Part shown: positions 1 through 6,291 of the stretch, piece by piece
How positions within the stretch are numbered: the stretch's first letter is position 1
Layout of the letters: every line of letters begins with the position of its first letter
Origin: an uncultured bacterium
GTDB lineage: Bacteria > Pseudomonadota > Gammaproteobacteria > Burkholderiales > Burkholderiaceae_D
Assembly (NCBI GenBank): GCA_903872555.1
Contig: CAIQLE010000410.1
Coordinates: 1 to 11,322, forward strand
Direction of reading: 5' to 3'
Length of the DNA stretch: 11,322 nucleotides
Notes under the pieces: model-generated
The model's database searches: none
Told to the model about the DNA's origin: nothing
The model's input: only the letters and a program-made list of their open reading frames with translations
Translations under genes and position numbers: made by a program

Positions 1-44
1 AAAGTGTTTTCCATACAGCAGTGCAGTGGTGAATACAGATAAGT

Positions 45-88
45 TCATTGCTGTGCTGTGATCTCATCGCAAGAGAGCAATGATTTTT
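45..88 (+). terminator. Possible weak terminator-like stem-loop
   Basis: TCATTGCT (45-52) pairs perfectly with AGCAATGA (76-83) across a 23-base loop, and the second arm runs straight into TTTTT. The stem is AT-rich and the loop is long, so this would be a weak rho-independent terminator, perhaps for a plus-strand gene lying left of the window. It could also be chance. Confidence 0.2.
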
Positions 89-239
89 AAAGGAAAAAAA
101 TGCACTACCTGATGTGAAATCTCAACTGCTGCAAAAGAAAAATGAGAACAAAATACAAAATAATTTGTGACAATGCGGGGGGGATTGGGTTATCTTACGG
201 AAATAACCAACCAAAACACTATGCGTCACTTCAGTTTTA

Positions 240-268
240 TTGAAATGCGCGTACTGAACCTGTCTTAT
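240..268 (+). promoter_or_regulatory. Candidate sigma-70-type promoter
   Basis: TTGAAA (240-245; five of six matches to the -35 consensus) is followed after 17 bases by TCTTAT (263-268; four of six matches to the -10). It would start transcription near 275, about 30 bases before the ATG at 304. Prediction by eye only. Confidence 0.25.
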
Positions 269-303
269 GATGCCGATGGATTTTTTCTCCGACTGGACCG
301 CGC

Positions 304-747
304 ATGCCGTTTGACCACTGCGCAGAATGCCGTCGATGCTGCTTCGTAGAGCAGGGATATCCTCCCCTCGAAATTTCGCTGACCAAAAAAGATAAGAAAA
401 ATTACGGCAGCATTTGCATAGAAACCAACTGCCCTCAACTCGGTCCTCAGGGCTGCACACTGGGCGACGCCAAACCTTTTAGTTGCAAGCTGTATCCGCT
501 TGCCTATAATCCGGTTGCGAAACAAATGTTTTATGACGTTGACTGTCCTCTCATGCCTGAATACATCAGGCAGCTGAAAGATGTTGAGAGCGAAGCATCC
601 CAGCATCTGGCGAGCTGTAAAAAAGAGATCGCCGAGCTGGAAAAAACAGATGGAAAATTCTTAAAGAGTAATTTTGCAGTTGATTCGGATTATTTTGAGT
701 TGAAAAGGCTTCCGATTCTTTATTTAGCGGAGGAGATAAAAAAATGA
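304..747 (+). CDS. YkgJ-family cysteine-cluster protein (putative Zn/Fe-binding)
   Basis: This is a 147-residue protein of the YkgJ/UPF0153 type, a family named for a cysteine cluster thought to bind zinc or iron; the molecular function of most members is unknown. The sequence shows the family signature C-x2-C-x2-CC at residues 6-13, then C38, C43, C51, C61 and C81, including the typical GC-x9-C-x2-YP stretch at 50-65. Residues 85-120 look helical and charged. No signal peptide or membrane segment is visible, so it is probably cytoplasmic. The ATG at 304 is the only plausible start: an in-frame stop lies at 268-270 and no other start codon follows it. No strong ribosome-binding site precedes it. 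Its stop codon overlaps the next gene's start (ATGA), so the two are almost certainly co-transcribed and translationally coupled. The family call is firm; the role is unknown. Confidence 0.85.
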   Translation: MPFDHCAECRRCCFVEQGYPPLEISLTKKDKKNYGSICIETNCPQLGPQGCTLGDAKPFSCKLYPLAYNPVAKQMFYDVDCPLMPEYIRQLKDVESEASQHLASCKKEIAELEKTDGKFLKSNFAVDSDYFELKRLPILYLAEEIKK

Positions 748-1634
748 ATGGATCTTTGTATCGCCTGGGGGAAATCAAACAGGCACGGCTGGCCCGTGAG
801 CTGTATCAGGTGGGTCACCAGAGCTGGACCACCAGCAATCTCTGCGTCGAAAGTTATCATGACGACATTCTTTATTACACCACGCGCTGGGATGCACTTT
901 GCCCTTATATAGAGATCAGCGATGAGATGCTCGCGACCTCTCCGCGGCCTTTTGTGGTGTACGCAATACCCCCGGACAGCCAGTATGGCGTCCCTATCAA
1001 TGATAAATACGGTCTGGTAGATACCGCTTCCGAAGCTTTCTGGAACGACGAGCGCCGCGCAAGAAAATTCCGCGAATTTGACAAGCAGTACAAGGAGTTT
1101 ACTTACTCGGAGCACGTCATTGAAGGCGGCGACCTGGATTTTGACGACATGATCGAGTTGGGTGGCGATCACTTCGAAAAATGCTTCATCGATGACCGTG
1201 AAGTCGAAGGTTTCGTCGACTATGTACGTGATCTGCAAGTACTGGTCCTGCAAGTCCATGCACCCGATGGCGAACTGGTCCTGACCGATGTCTCCATCGT
1301 CCTGCCAAAATACAATCAGCTCTATGGCAGCTTCTGCCAGTGGAACCGCGATTACAAAAATCGCTCACCAGGCAATTACGCCTGTCTGCTGGCCTGCCGC
1401 TGGGCTGCCAAAAACGGCCTGCGCTTCTATAACCTCGGTCCGGTAGATGACTACGGCTACAAATCCCTATTTGTGACGGATTACGAGCCTATCTATGCGA
1501 TGGCGCTGGTCGATCCTGAGCACCCGCTGGCCACCGATCCTACCTCGCCACTGAAGATCGATTTCAAGCCGGAAGACCTGAATCGCATCTATCGCAATGA
1601 TGAGTCGGCAGAACTAAAGAACTGCGCAGCCTGA
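744..1634 (+). CDS. Uncharacterised protein with GNAT/aminoacyl-transferase-like C-terminal region
   Basis: This is a 296-residue soluble protein with no signal peptide or membrane segment. I do not recognise a named family over its full length. Residues 165-200 read as alternating beta strands. Residues 211-245 (ACLLACRWAAKNGL, then YNLGP and GYKSLF) resemble the last strands and helix of GNAT-fold transferases such as arginyl/leucyl-tRNA-protein transferases and FemAB-like enzymes, where a small-residue helix is followed by an LG turn and a YK-x2-F motif. I therefore suggest, without certainty, an acyl- or aminoacyl-transferase-like protein. The N-terminal 150 residues are rich in aromatic and acidic residues and look unique. 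The start is well supported: GGAGGAG at 729-735 lies 8 bases before ATG 744, and the start overlaps the stop of the YkgJ-type gene by 4 bases, suggesting a functional pair. A bidirectional terminator follows at 1675-1691. Confidence 0.7.
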   Translation: MNGSLYRLGEIKQARLARELYQVGHQSWTTSNLCVESYHDDILYYTTRWDALCPYIEISDEMLATSPRPFVVYAIPPDSQYGVPINDKYGLVDTASEAFWNDERRARKFREFDKQYKEFTYSEHVIEGGDLDFDDMIELGGDHFEKCFIDDREVEGFVDYVRDLQVLVLQVHAPDGELVLTDVSIVLPKYNQLYGSFCQWNRDYKNRSPGNYACLLACRWAAKNGLRFYNLGPVDDYGYKSLFVTDYEPIYAMALVDPEHPLATDPTSPLKIDFKPEDLNRIYRNDESAELKNCAA

Positions 1635-1645
1635 TGTAGTGCTGA

Positions 1646-1663
1646 CCGGGACTCTGCTCCCGG
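1646..1663. repeat. Inverted repeat just after the transferase-like gene
   Basis: CCGGGA (1646-1651) and TCCCGG (1658-1663) form a perfect 6-bp stem with a 6-base loop, 12 bases after the stop codon. It has no T tract on the plus strand; the following bases are A-rich. It may help terminate or protect the mRNA 3' end together with the stronger hairpin at 1675. Confidence 0.4.
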
Positions 1664-1670
1664 CAAAAGA

Positions 1671-1703
1671 AAAACGGCGCCAATGGCGCCGATTTTCTTT
1701 GTT
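1671..1703. terminator. Bidirectional rho-independent terminator between convergent genes
   Basis: CGGCGCC (1675-1681) and GGCGCCG (1685-1691) form a perfect 7-bp GC-rich stem with an AAT loop. The plus strand continues ATTTTCTTTG and the minus strand reads into TTTTCTTTTG (complement of 1665-1674). Both strands therefore show stem plus U-rich tail, as expected between the plus-strand pair ending at 1634 and the minus-strand SET gene ending at 1780. Confidence 0.8.
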
Positions 1704-1779
1704 GATTTTCCTGCTGCCTTCATGCGGGCTAGCTTAACCGCGACATGATGTGTCTGTGAGGCGCCAGCTCAGCCTGATT

Positions 1780-2214
1780 TTATGCGCCGTCTTCATCGAA
1801 AAAATGCTCGTCATCGAAGCTGATGTCGTAGTCTATTGTCAATTCATCGCCACGTGCTATGTCGTACATCGCGATCAGCACACCATCGTCATTGAAGTAA
1901 AGATTCGGTTCCTTGGAGTGATTCAGGTAGGTCGAGATATTGACCGCATTCATGCCGATTTCAGCCACGAATACACGCCCTTTTTCTACCAGACAGAAAG
2001 CAGATAAATGCTTCCTTACGCTGCTAGGCACTTTTTTAAGCTCTATCCTTGAAAACCGGATTTCCTTATTGGTGACCATACTCTTGAGCGGTGCCGTACC
2101 CTTGGGTATGTCGCGCAAGGCGTAGACGCCTATGCCGTGGATCTTGGACACACCAAGTTTGCAATACACCTGATCTCTCAGATGTTCAAAAAGCTTTTCT
2201 TTCAGGTTGCTCAT
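1780..2214 (-). CDS. Small stand-alone SET-domain protein (putative protein-lysine methyltransferase)
   Basis: From the ATG at 2214 this is a 144-residue SET-domain protein. SET enzymes transfer a methyl group from S-adenosylmethionine to lysine side chains of proteins. The domain covers almost the whole protein: HGIGVYA at residues 26-32 (the first SET motif, part of the SAM site), YLNHS-x2-PNL at 96-105 (the NHSxxPN SAM-binding motif) and GDELTIDYD at 122-130, including the catalytic-type tyrosine. A very acidic tail (131-144) ends the protein; there is no cysteine-rich post-SET motif. The substrate cannot be told from the sequence. An alternative in-frame ATG at 2253 would add 13 residues; neither start has a clear Shine-Dalgarno. 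I prefer 2214 because the SET homology begins soon after it and the extension overlaps an AT-centred palindrome (2233-2250). It is convergent with the YkgJ/transferase-like pair. Confidence 0.82.
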   Translation of the reverse strand: MSNLKEKLFEHLRDQVYCKLGVSKIHGIGVYALRDIPKGTAPLKSMVTNKEIRFSRIELKKVPSSVRKHLSAFCLVEKGRVFVAEIGMNAVNISTYLNHSKEPNLYFNDDGVLIAMYDIARGDELTIDYDISFDDEHFFDEDGA

Positions 2215-2232
2215 AGTCAGGGTGCCATGCGA

Positions 2233-2250
2233 GGGATTTTTAAAAAGCCC
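2233..2250. promoter_or_regulatory. 18-bp near-perfect palindrome upstream of the SET gene
   Basis: GGGATTTTTAAAAAGCCC is a palindrome with one mismatched pair (GGG-x-T5A5-x-CCC). It lies 19-36 bases upstream of the preferred SET start at 2214. It could be an operator or other regulatory site, or a short hairpin in the leader. If the longer SET start at 2253 is right, it is inside the coding sequence and may mean nothing. Confidence 0.3.
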
Positions 2251-2309
2251 CATATTGTGCCACTAATCAGTTACAGCACTGTGAATTGACGTTTCGTGAG
2301 ACTGTGAGC

Positions 2310-3680
2310 TCAGGTCACTGATGTCTGCTCTTCCAAGCTGTTGAAGCGGGTGCGTACCATGGAAATATGTTCACGCAGTACATAGATCTGATCCGCAAAA
2401 GCCAGTGGCAGCTGCAGGCTATTGACTGAATTTTCTATCTGTTTCAGTCGTGTCAGTATGGCTTCACGCTGCTCCGCTGTTTCGCTGCTGAGCATATCTC
2501 TTTCTATCATCATCAGCGCCCCGTACCAGCGATAGATGCGCGAGCGCATGCGCCATTGATACAGGGGTGCCACCAGACGTGATGCGGGTACGACGACGAT
2601 CAGCAGCGGCAGCACGACCAGCAAGATTCTGTCGACCAGACTGGCCAGCCAGAAGGGCAGACGCTTATACAAAAAAGGTGCGCCGGAGGTGTAGTAGCGA
2701 TGGGCTTCCTCGCTGATCGGTATCTCATGCTGCGTCGGTGCAGGAAACTCGCCGGTCTTGCGATACATGCCTGACTTGCCATGCACCTCACGTGCAGCAG
2801 CAATCAATAAATCAGACACAGCCGGATGTAAACCTTCACGCGCAATCAGTTCAACCGGCGTCCCGACCAGCTCCGTATCCTGAGGCGGAAGATTCAGTCC
2901 CAGATCAAAGCTGCCCTCAGGCGCGTTCAGCTTGGCCAGAAAGCGCAGCCTTCGCAGATAGCCATCGGCCTGACGGAAACTCATCAGGCGTACACCGGGT
3001 ACACGCAATAATTCTCTGACCCGTTTGCCCCGCACCTGCTCGCCCATCAGAAAAATGGCATCGACCTTTTTCGCAACCAGAGCATCGATGGCGTAGTCGC
3101 CTTCCAGTTCCAGCAGCGTGGCATTCTTGGCATCCATGCCATTTTCTTTCAGCATTTTGGTCGCCAGAACCTGAGTGCCGCTGCCATCGGGGCCTATCGC
3201 AATCCGTTTGCCCTTGAGTTGAGTCAGTTGATCCACTGTTTTGGCGCCGCGATACAGCACCAGCATAGGCTGCACATACATGGTTCCCAGCGATACCAGC
3301 CCCGGCGCGTGATCATCATCAGTCAGGCCGGTCTGGACCAGACCCACATCAGCCGTTTGTTTTTTGTCCAGCAGACGTTCCAGATTTTCCAGCGAGCCAT
3401 CGGTGGTGATCACCTGCACCTTGATGCCATGCGCCTCAATCAGCTTGGCATAGCGCTGAGCCGTCATTTCAAAGCTGCTGTCTTTTGCGCCACCCAGAAT
3501 CACGACCTTGCCGGGCGGGGCTGGCCGTATCAGTTTGACGGCCACCCAGCCCAGTGCGAGCGTGATGGCGAGTATAGGCAGCATGACGACCAGCAGATCG
3601 CGCCAGGAGATCATCATCAGGCGCTTGAAGGGTTTGCGTACGGCGCTATGCAGGCGTTGGGCGTGCGGGGAAATTTTCAT
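2310..3680 (-). CDS. TAXI-family TRAP transporter solute-binding protein, membrane-anchored
   Basis: This 456-residue protein resembles TAXI-type periplasmic binding proteins of TRAP transporters, which capture organic acids or amino acids for import. A single N-terminal hydrophobic segment (about 29-51) looks like an uncleaved anchor. The binding domain follows: KVVILGGAKDSSF near 58-70, DVGLVQTG in the region that contacts ligand in TAXI proteins, and LKGKRIAIGPDGSGTQ, the typical hinge motif. A second hydrophobic segment (about 352-374) is followed by an 80-residue charged, helical, probably cytoplasmic tail. TAXI proteins are normally around 320 residues and secreted, so the second membrane segment and tail are extra. 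No TRAP permease gene is adjacent, so its partner is unknown or it acts as a sensor or orphan receptor. The start at 3680 lacks a clear ribosome-binding site. It lies 218 bases downstream of the catabolic operon on the same strand; a role in substrate uptake for that pathway is possible but unproven. Confidence 0.85.
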   Translation of the reverse strand: MKISPHAQRLHSAVRKPFKRLMMISWRDLLVVMLPILAITLALGWVAVKLIRPAPPGKVVILGGAKDSSFEMTAQRYAKLIEAHGIKVQVITTDGSLENLERLLDKKQTADVGLVQTGLTDDDHAPGLVSLGTMYVQPMLVLYRGAKTVDQLTQLKGKRIAIGPDGSGTQVLATKMLKENGMDAKNATLLELEGDYAIDALVAKKVDAIFLMGEQVRGKRVRELLRVPGVRLMSFRQADGYLRRLRFLAKLNAPEGSFDLGLNLPPQDTELVGTPVELIAREGLHPAVSDLLIAAAREVHGKSGMYRKTGEFPAPTQHEIPISEEAHRYYTSGAPFLYKRLPFWLASLVDRILLVVLPLLIVVVPASRLVAPLYQWRMRSRIYRWYGALMMIERDMLSSETAEQREAILTRLKQIENSVNSLQLPLAFADQIYVLREHISMVRTRFNSLEEQTSVT

Positions 3681-3751
3681 GGCTGCGAAGGATGGATGCT
3701 GACAGCCAATGATATCGGGTAGGGCAGAATCGTGGGTAAAAACAGAACGGA

Positions 3752-3776
3752 TGTTGTGATTAATTTATACACAACA
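3752..3776. promoter_or_regulatory. Dyad-symmetric candidate operator upstream of the TAXI gene
   Basis: TGTTGTG (3752-3758) and CACAACA (3770-3776) are perfect 7-bp inverted arms separated by 11 AT-rich bases. Arms flanking an AT-rich centre of this size are typical of binding sites for dimeric regulators, including LysR-type proteins. On the minus strand the centre contains TATAAA, which could be the -10 of the TAXI promoter, so a bound repressor would block it. It lies 72-96 bases upstream of the TAXI start. The -35 is not convincing. Confidence 0.4.
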
Positions 3777-3852
3777 CACCGGAATGAGAGCATCGCATCC
3801 CGGCGATCGCGGCGAAGTTTTGGGCAAGTTGCCGTTTCAGAACTGCGAAGAT

Positions 3853-3882
3853 ACGCCCCGGAGCAAAAACATTCCGGGGCGT
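3853..3882 (-). terminator. Stem-loop at the 3' end of the catabolic operon
   Basis: ACGCCCCGGA (3853-3862) pairs perfectly with TCCGGGGCGT (3873-3882), a 10-bp GC-rich stem with a 10-base loop, 17 bases after the tautomerase stop codon. The sequence after the stem on the minus strand (ATCTTCGCAG) is not a good U tract, so it may be an imperfect intrinsic terminator, a rho-assisted 3' end, or an mRNA-stabilising hairpin. The stem itself is certain. Confidence 0.6.
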
Positions 3883-3898
3883 GAAGCTCACATCAGGC

Positions 3899-4090
3899 TC
3901 AGCGTCCCAGATCTTTTGCTGAAGTCCCTGCTATGCCCCAATTGGTTTTAGGTACTTCCTGAATCAGGATGCGTATGGTTTCCTTCGGCGCGCCCACGGC
4001 TTCGTGCAGGGCTTGCGTGACTTTTTCAATCACGGCACGTTTCTGGTCTTCGGTACGGCCTTCCAGCATATGAATTTGTGCAAACGGCAT
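3899..4090 (-). CDS. dmpI: 4-oxalocrotonate tautomerase (2-hydroxymuconate tautomerase)
   Basis: This 63-codon gene makes a 62-residue mature enzyme of the 4-OT family, which isomerises 2-hydroxymuconate to 2-oxohex-3-enedioate, the substrate of the decarboxylase DmpH. Numbering after Met removal: Pro1 is the catalytic base, PFAQIHMLEGR shows the usual N-terminal strand with Arg11, and Arg39 (TIRILI) is the second substrate-binding arginine. Position 50 is Trp (NWGIAG) where the well-studied Pseudomonas enzyme has Phe; both are aromatic. The length matches the family of hexameric mini-enzymes. The start at 4090 is chosen because Pro must follow Met and AGGAG lies 7 bases upstream; longer in-frame readings run into the aldolase gene. 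It is the last operon gene, 25 bases after the aldolase and 17 bases before a stem-loop. Confidence 0.95.
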   Translation of the reverse strand: MPFAQIHMLEGRTEDQKRAVIEKVTQALHEAVGAPKETIRILIQEVPKTNWGIAGTSAKDLGR

Positions 4091-4115
4091 AGGGTTCTCC
4101 TGAATGATGGTCGGT

Positions 4116-5162
4116 TTAGGCCGCGGCTTGCAGGCCGCGTTCCTTGCGCTCGCGCGCCATGGTGAGTGCGGCATCTTCGATCATGTCTTCCTGACCGCCA
4201 ACCATCTTGCGACGGCCAAGCTCCAGCAAAATTTCTCGCGCAGGTATGCCGTACTTGGCTTCGGCGCGCTTGGCAAACAGCAGGAAGGAGCCATACACAC
4301 CGGCATAGCCCAGCGTCAGTGCATCGCGGTCGATACGAATCGGGAAATCCATGATGGGCACCACCAGATCTTCCGCCACGTCCTGAATTTTCCATACATC
4401 GACACCAGTATCCATGCCCATGCGGTCGCACACGGCGACCAGCACTTCCATCGGCGTATTGCCGGCGCCTGCACCCAGACCAGCTGCTGCTGCATCAATG
4501 CGGTTAGCGCCACATTCGATAGCAGCAATGCTGTTGGCAATGCCCATGGCCATATTGTGGTGGCCGTGGAAGCCAAGTTCAGTTTCAGGCTTCAGAGCCT
4601 GACGTACAGCCGTCAGGCGCACGCGTACATCGTCGGGCAACATGTAACCTGCTGAATCAGTAATGTAAATACAGTTAGCGCCATAACTTTCCATCAGCAG
4701 CGCCTGTTTGACCAGGCCTTCCGGTGTATTCATATGCGCCATCATCAGGAAACCGACGGTGTCCATGTCGAGCTTGCGCGCGAAAGTGATGTGCTGTTCA
4801 GAGACATCCGCTTCGGTGCAATGAGTGGCCACACGTATGGTGTGCACACCTACATCATGCGCCATCTTCAGATGATCAACGGTACCAATGCCGGGCAAGA
4901 GCAGGGCAGAGACCTTGGCTTTTTTCATCAGAGGGATGACAGCGCCCAGATATTCTTCATCCGTATGCGCCGGAAAACCATAGTTAACCGAAGAGCCGCC
5001 CAGACCATCACCATGCGTCACTTCAATTAAGGGAATGCCTGCATGGTCGAGTCCGGTCGCAATGCTTTTCATTTGCTCCAGGCTCATCAGGTGGCGCTTG
5101 GGATGCATGCCGTCACGCAGAGTCATGTCATGCAGCGTAATTTTTTTACCTTGAAGATTCAT
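4116..5162 (-). CDS. dmpG: 4-hydroxy-2-oxovalerate aldolase
   Basis: This 348-residue enzyme splits 4-hydroxy-2-oxovalerate into pyruvate and acetaldehyde with a divalent metal, usually Mn. In the DmpFG/BphIJ type complex the acetaldehyde passes through an internal channel to the acylating dehydrogenase. TLRDGMH at residues 14-20 supplies the catalytic Arg16, metal ligand Asp17 and His20. HGHHN at 199-203 supplies metal ligands His199 and His201; each is one lower than the Pseudomonas DmpG numbering. [11 protein letters not shown] (48-58) is also typical, and the C-terminal [10 protein letters not shown] region matches the communication domain. Length is normal. AAGGAG lies 8 bases before ATG 5162. 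The gene lies 29 bases after dmpF, in the order needed for the complex. Confidence 0.97.
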   Translation of the reverse strand: MNLQGKKITLHDMTLRDGMHPKRHLMSLEQMKSIATGLDHAGIPLIEVTHGDGLGGSSVNYGFPAHTDEEYLGAVIPLMKKAKVSALLLPGIGTVDHLKMAHDVGVHTIRVATHCTEADVSEQHITFARKLDMDTVGFLMMAHMNTPEGLVKQALLMESYGANCIYITDSAGYMLPDDVRVRLTAVRQALKPETELGFHGHHNMAMGIANSIAAIECGANRIDAAAAGLGAGAGNTPMEVLVAVCDRMGMDTGVDVWKIQDVAEDLVVPIMDFPIRIDRDALTLGYAGVYGSFLLFAKRAEAKYGIPAREILLELGRRKMVGGQEDMIEDAALTMARERKERGLQAAA

Positions 5163-5191
5163 GTTCTTTCTCCTTTGTTGTGTGCGGCCGC

Positions 5192-6109
5192 TCAGGCGGC
5201 TACCGTAGGCTCAAGCACCAGACGGCCTGCTAGCATTTCTTCGGCAAACATTTCTGCGGTACGGGCTGCGGCTGCCGTCATGATGTCGAGGTTGCCGGCG
5301 TACTTAGGCAAGTAATCACCCAGACCTTCGACTTCCATGAACACCGACACGCGCTTGCCATCAAACACCGGGCCGTTGACCAGCTTGTAGCCGGGCACAT
5401 ATTTCTGGACTTCCTTGATCATGGCGTGAATTGACGCCGTGATTTTTTCCTGATCAGGTTCATCTTCGGTCAGGCAGTGCACGGTGTCGCGCATGATCAT
5501 GGGCGGTTCAGCCGGATTGATGACGATGATGGCCTTGCCGCGTTTGGCGCCGCCCACTTTTTCTACTGCACCGGCTGTTGTGCGGGTGAATTCATCAATG
5601 TTCTTGCGTGTGCCGGGGCCGACCGAGCGGCTCGAGACTGTTGCCACGATTTCACCGTAAGCTACAGCTTGCACGCGCGATACAGCCGCCACCATAGGGA
5701 TGGTGGCTTGTCCGCCGCAGGTGACCATGTTCACATTCATTTCACCACTGCCCACATGCTCCTTCAGGTTGACGGGAGGCACACAGAAGGGACCGATCGC
5801 TGCAGGCGTGAGATCAATCATCAGCACACCCAGCTCATTGAGCTTGCGGGAATTGTCAGCGTGCACATAGGCGCTGGTGGCATCAAAGGCGATCTGAACG
5901 CCATCGGCCAGTACATGCGGGATCAGACCATCAACGCCATCAGCGGTGGTCTTGATGCCCATTTCACGCGCGCGTTTCAGGCCATCGGATTCAGGGTCGA
6001 TGCCGACCATCCAGACGGGTTCGAGATAAGGTGAACGCTTGAGTTTGGCGAGCAGGTCAGTGCCGATGTTGCCCGGCCCGATCAGTGCACATTTAATTTT
6101 CTGGCTCAT
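5192..6109 (-). CDS. dmpF: Acetaldehyde dehydrogenase (acylating)
   Basis: This 305-residue NAD-dependent enzyme converts acetaldehyde and coenzyme A into acetyl-CoA, the last step of the meta pathway, in complex with the aldolase encoded next. The Rossmann motif GPGNIG is at residues 11-16 and the acyl-forming catalytic cysteine is Cys131 in [10 protein letters not shown]. Length agrees with the DmpF/BphJ/MhpF family. I chose the ATG at 6109 because homology starts immediately ([12 protein letters not shown]) and AGGAG lies 9 bases upstream; an in-frame ATG at 6163 would add 18 unlikely residues. A 182-bp AT-rich gap with a sigma-54-like promoter precedes it, so dmpFGI may be transcribed partly on its own. 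Confidence 0.96.
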   Translation of the reverse strand: MSQKIKCALIGPGNIGTDLLAKLKRSPYLEPVWMVGIDPESDGLKRAREMGIKTTADGVDGLIPHVLADGVQIAFDATSAYVHADNSRKLNELGVLMIDLTPAAIGPFCVPPVNLKEHVGSGEMNVNMVTCGGQATIPMVAAVSRVQAVAYGEIVATVSSRSVGPGTRKNIDEFTRTTAGAVEKVGGAKRGKAIIVINPAEPPMIMRDTVHCLTEDEPDQEKITASIHAMIKEVQKYVPGYKLVNGPVFDGKRVSVFMEVEGLGDYLPKYAGNLDIMTAAAARTAEMFAEEMLAGRLVLEPTVAA

Positions 6110-6184
6110 GGTGGTGAGACTCCTAAACAAACAATCATTAAAATAAAAAAATGCGTCATTCAAATAAAAATTCAGTACGGCTTT

Positions 6185-6200
6185 AGCAGGCTATTTGCCA
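6185..6200 (-). promoter_or_regulatory. Candidate sigma-54 (-24/-12) promoter for dmpFGI
   Basis: On the minus strand TGGCAAATAGCCTGCT has the invariant GG and GC doublets with exactly 10 bases between them, and matches the sigma-54 consensus TGGCAC-N5-TTGCW at 9 of 11 defined positions. Transcription would start near 6174, leaving a leader of about 65 bases before the dmpF start at 6109. Phenol and toluene meta operons of Pseudomonas use sigma-54 promoters with DmpR/XylR activators, which makes the hit plausible. No activator gene or obvious upstream activator site is identified here. Confidence 0.45.
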
Positions 6201-6220
6201 ATTCGCATAACGAAAAAATT

Positions 6221-6240
6221 CCTAAGAAAAACCTAAGAAA
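6221..6240. repeat. Two direct repeats of CCTAAGAAA, 11 bp apart
   Basis: CCTAAGAAA occurs at 6221-6229 and 6232-6240, a spacing of 11 bp or about one helical turn. They lie 21-55 bases upstream of the candidate sigma-54 element. Such spacing would place a DNA-binding protein on one face of the helix. Low-complexity AT-rich sequence makes chance a real alternative. Confidence 0.35.
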
Positions 6241-6291
6241 TTCCTTTAAAAAATCAGGGCAGCTACCTGAGTCATTAACCAACACATCCGA

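Larger units (their letters stand above)
1..303. other. Non-coding upstream region of the YkgJ-type gene
   Basis: I see no convincing gene in this stretch. It is AT-rich, with long A runs around 91-100 and 136-165. Reading frames crossing it are shadows or lack family resemblance. It carries an 8-bp inverted repeat (45-52 with 76-83) followed by five Ts, and a weak sigma-70-like promoter at 240-268. It probably holds the 3' flank of whatever lies left of the window and the regulatory region of the gene starting at 304. Confidence 0.5.
6110..6291. other. AT-rich intergenic gap inside the catabolic cluster
   Basis: This is by far the largest gap between genes of the cluster (182 bp; others are 13-42 bp) and clearly richer in A and T. 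It holds no gene. It contains a sigma-54-like promoter at 6185-6200 reading towards dmpF and two copies of CCTAAGAAA spaced 11 bp apart at 6221-6240. It most likely carries an internal promoter that splits the cluster into two transcription units. Confidence 0.6.

Noticed and set aside
100..117. A five-codon ORF (MHYLM) with an AAAGGA sequence just upstream, as a leader peptide
   Set aside because: It is too short, carries no run of a regulatory amino acid and has no clear attenuator structure tied to it.
167..349. 60-residue plus-strand ORF before and overlapping the YkgJ-type gene
   Set aside because: It overlaps the start of the recognised gene in another frame, has no good ribosome-binding site and resembles no family.
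720..1259. 179-residue minus-strand ORF opposite the transferase-like gene
   Set aside because: The plus-strand frame is supported by a strong Shine-Dalgarno and coupled start; the antisense product shows no domain features.
3219..3722. 167-residue plus-strand ORF opposite the TAXI gene
   Set aside because: His- and Gln-rich antisense translation typical of a shadow frame of a real gene.
4104..4655. 183-residue plus-strand ORF opposite the aldolase gene
   Set aside because: The minus-strand aldolase is unmistakable with all catalytic residues; the plus frame is its shadow.
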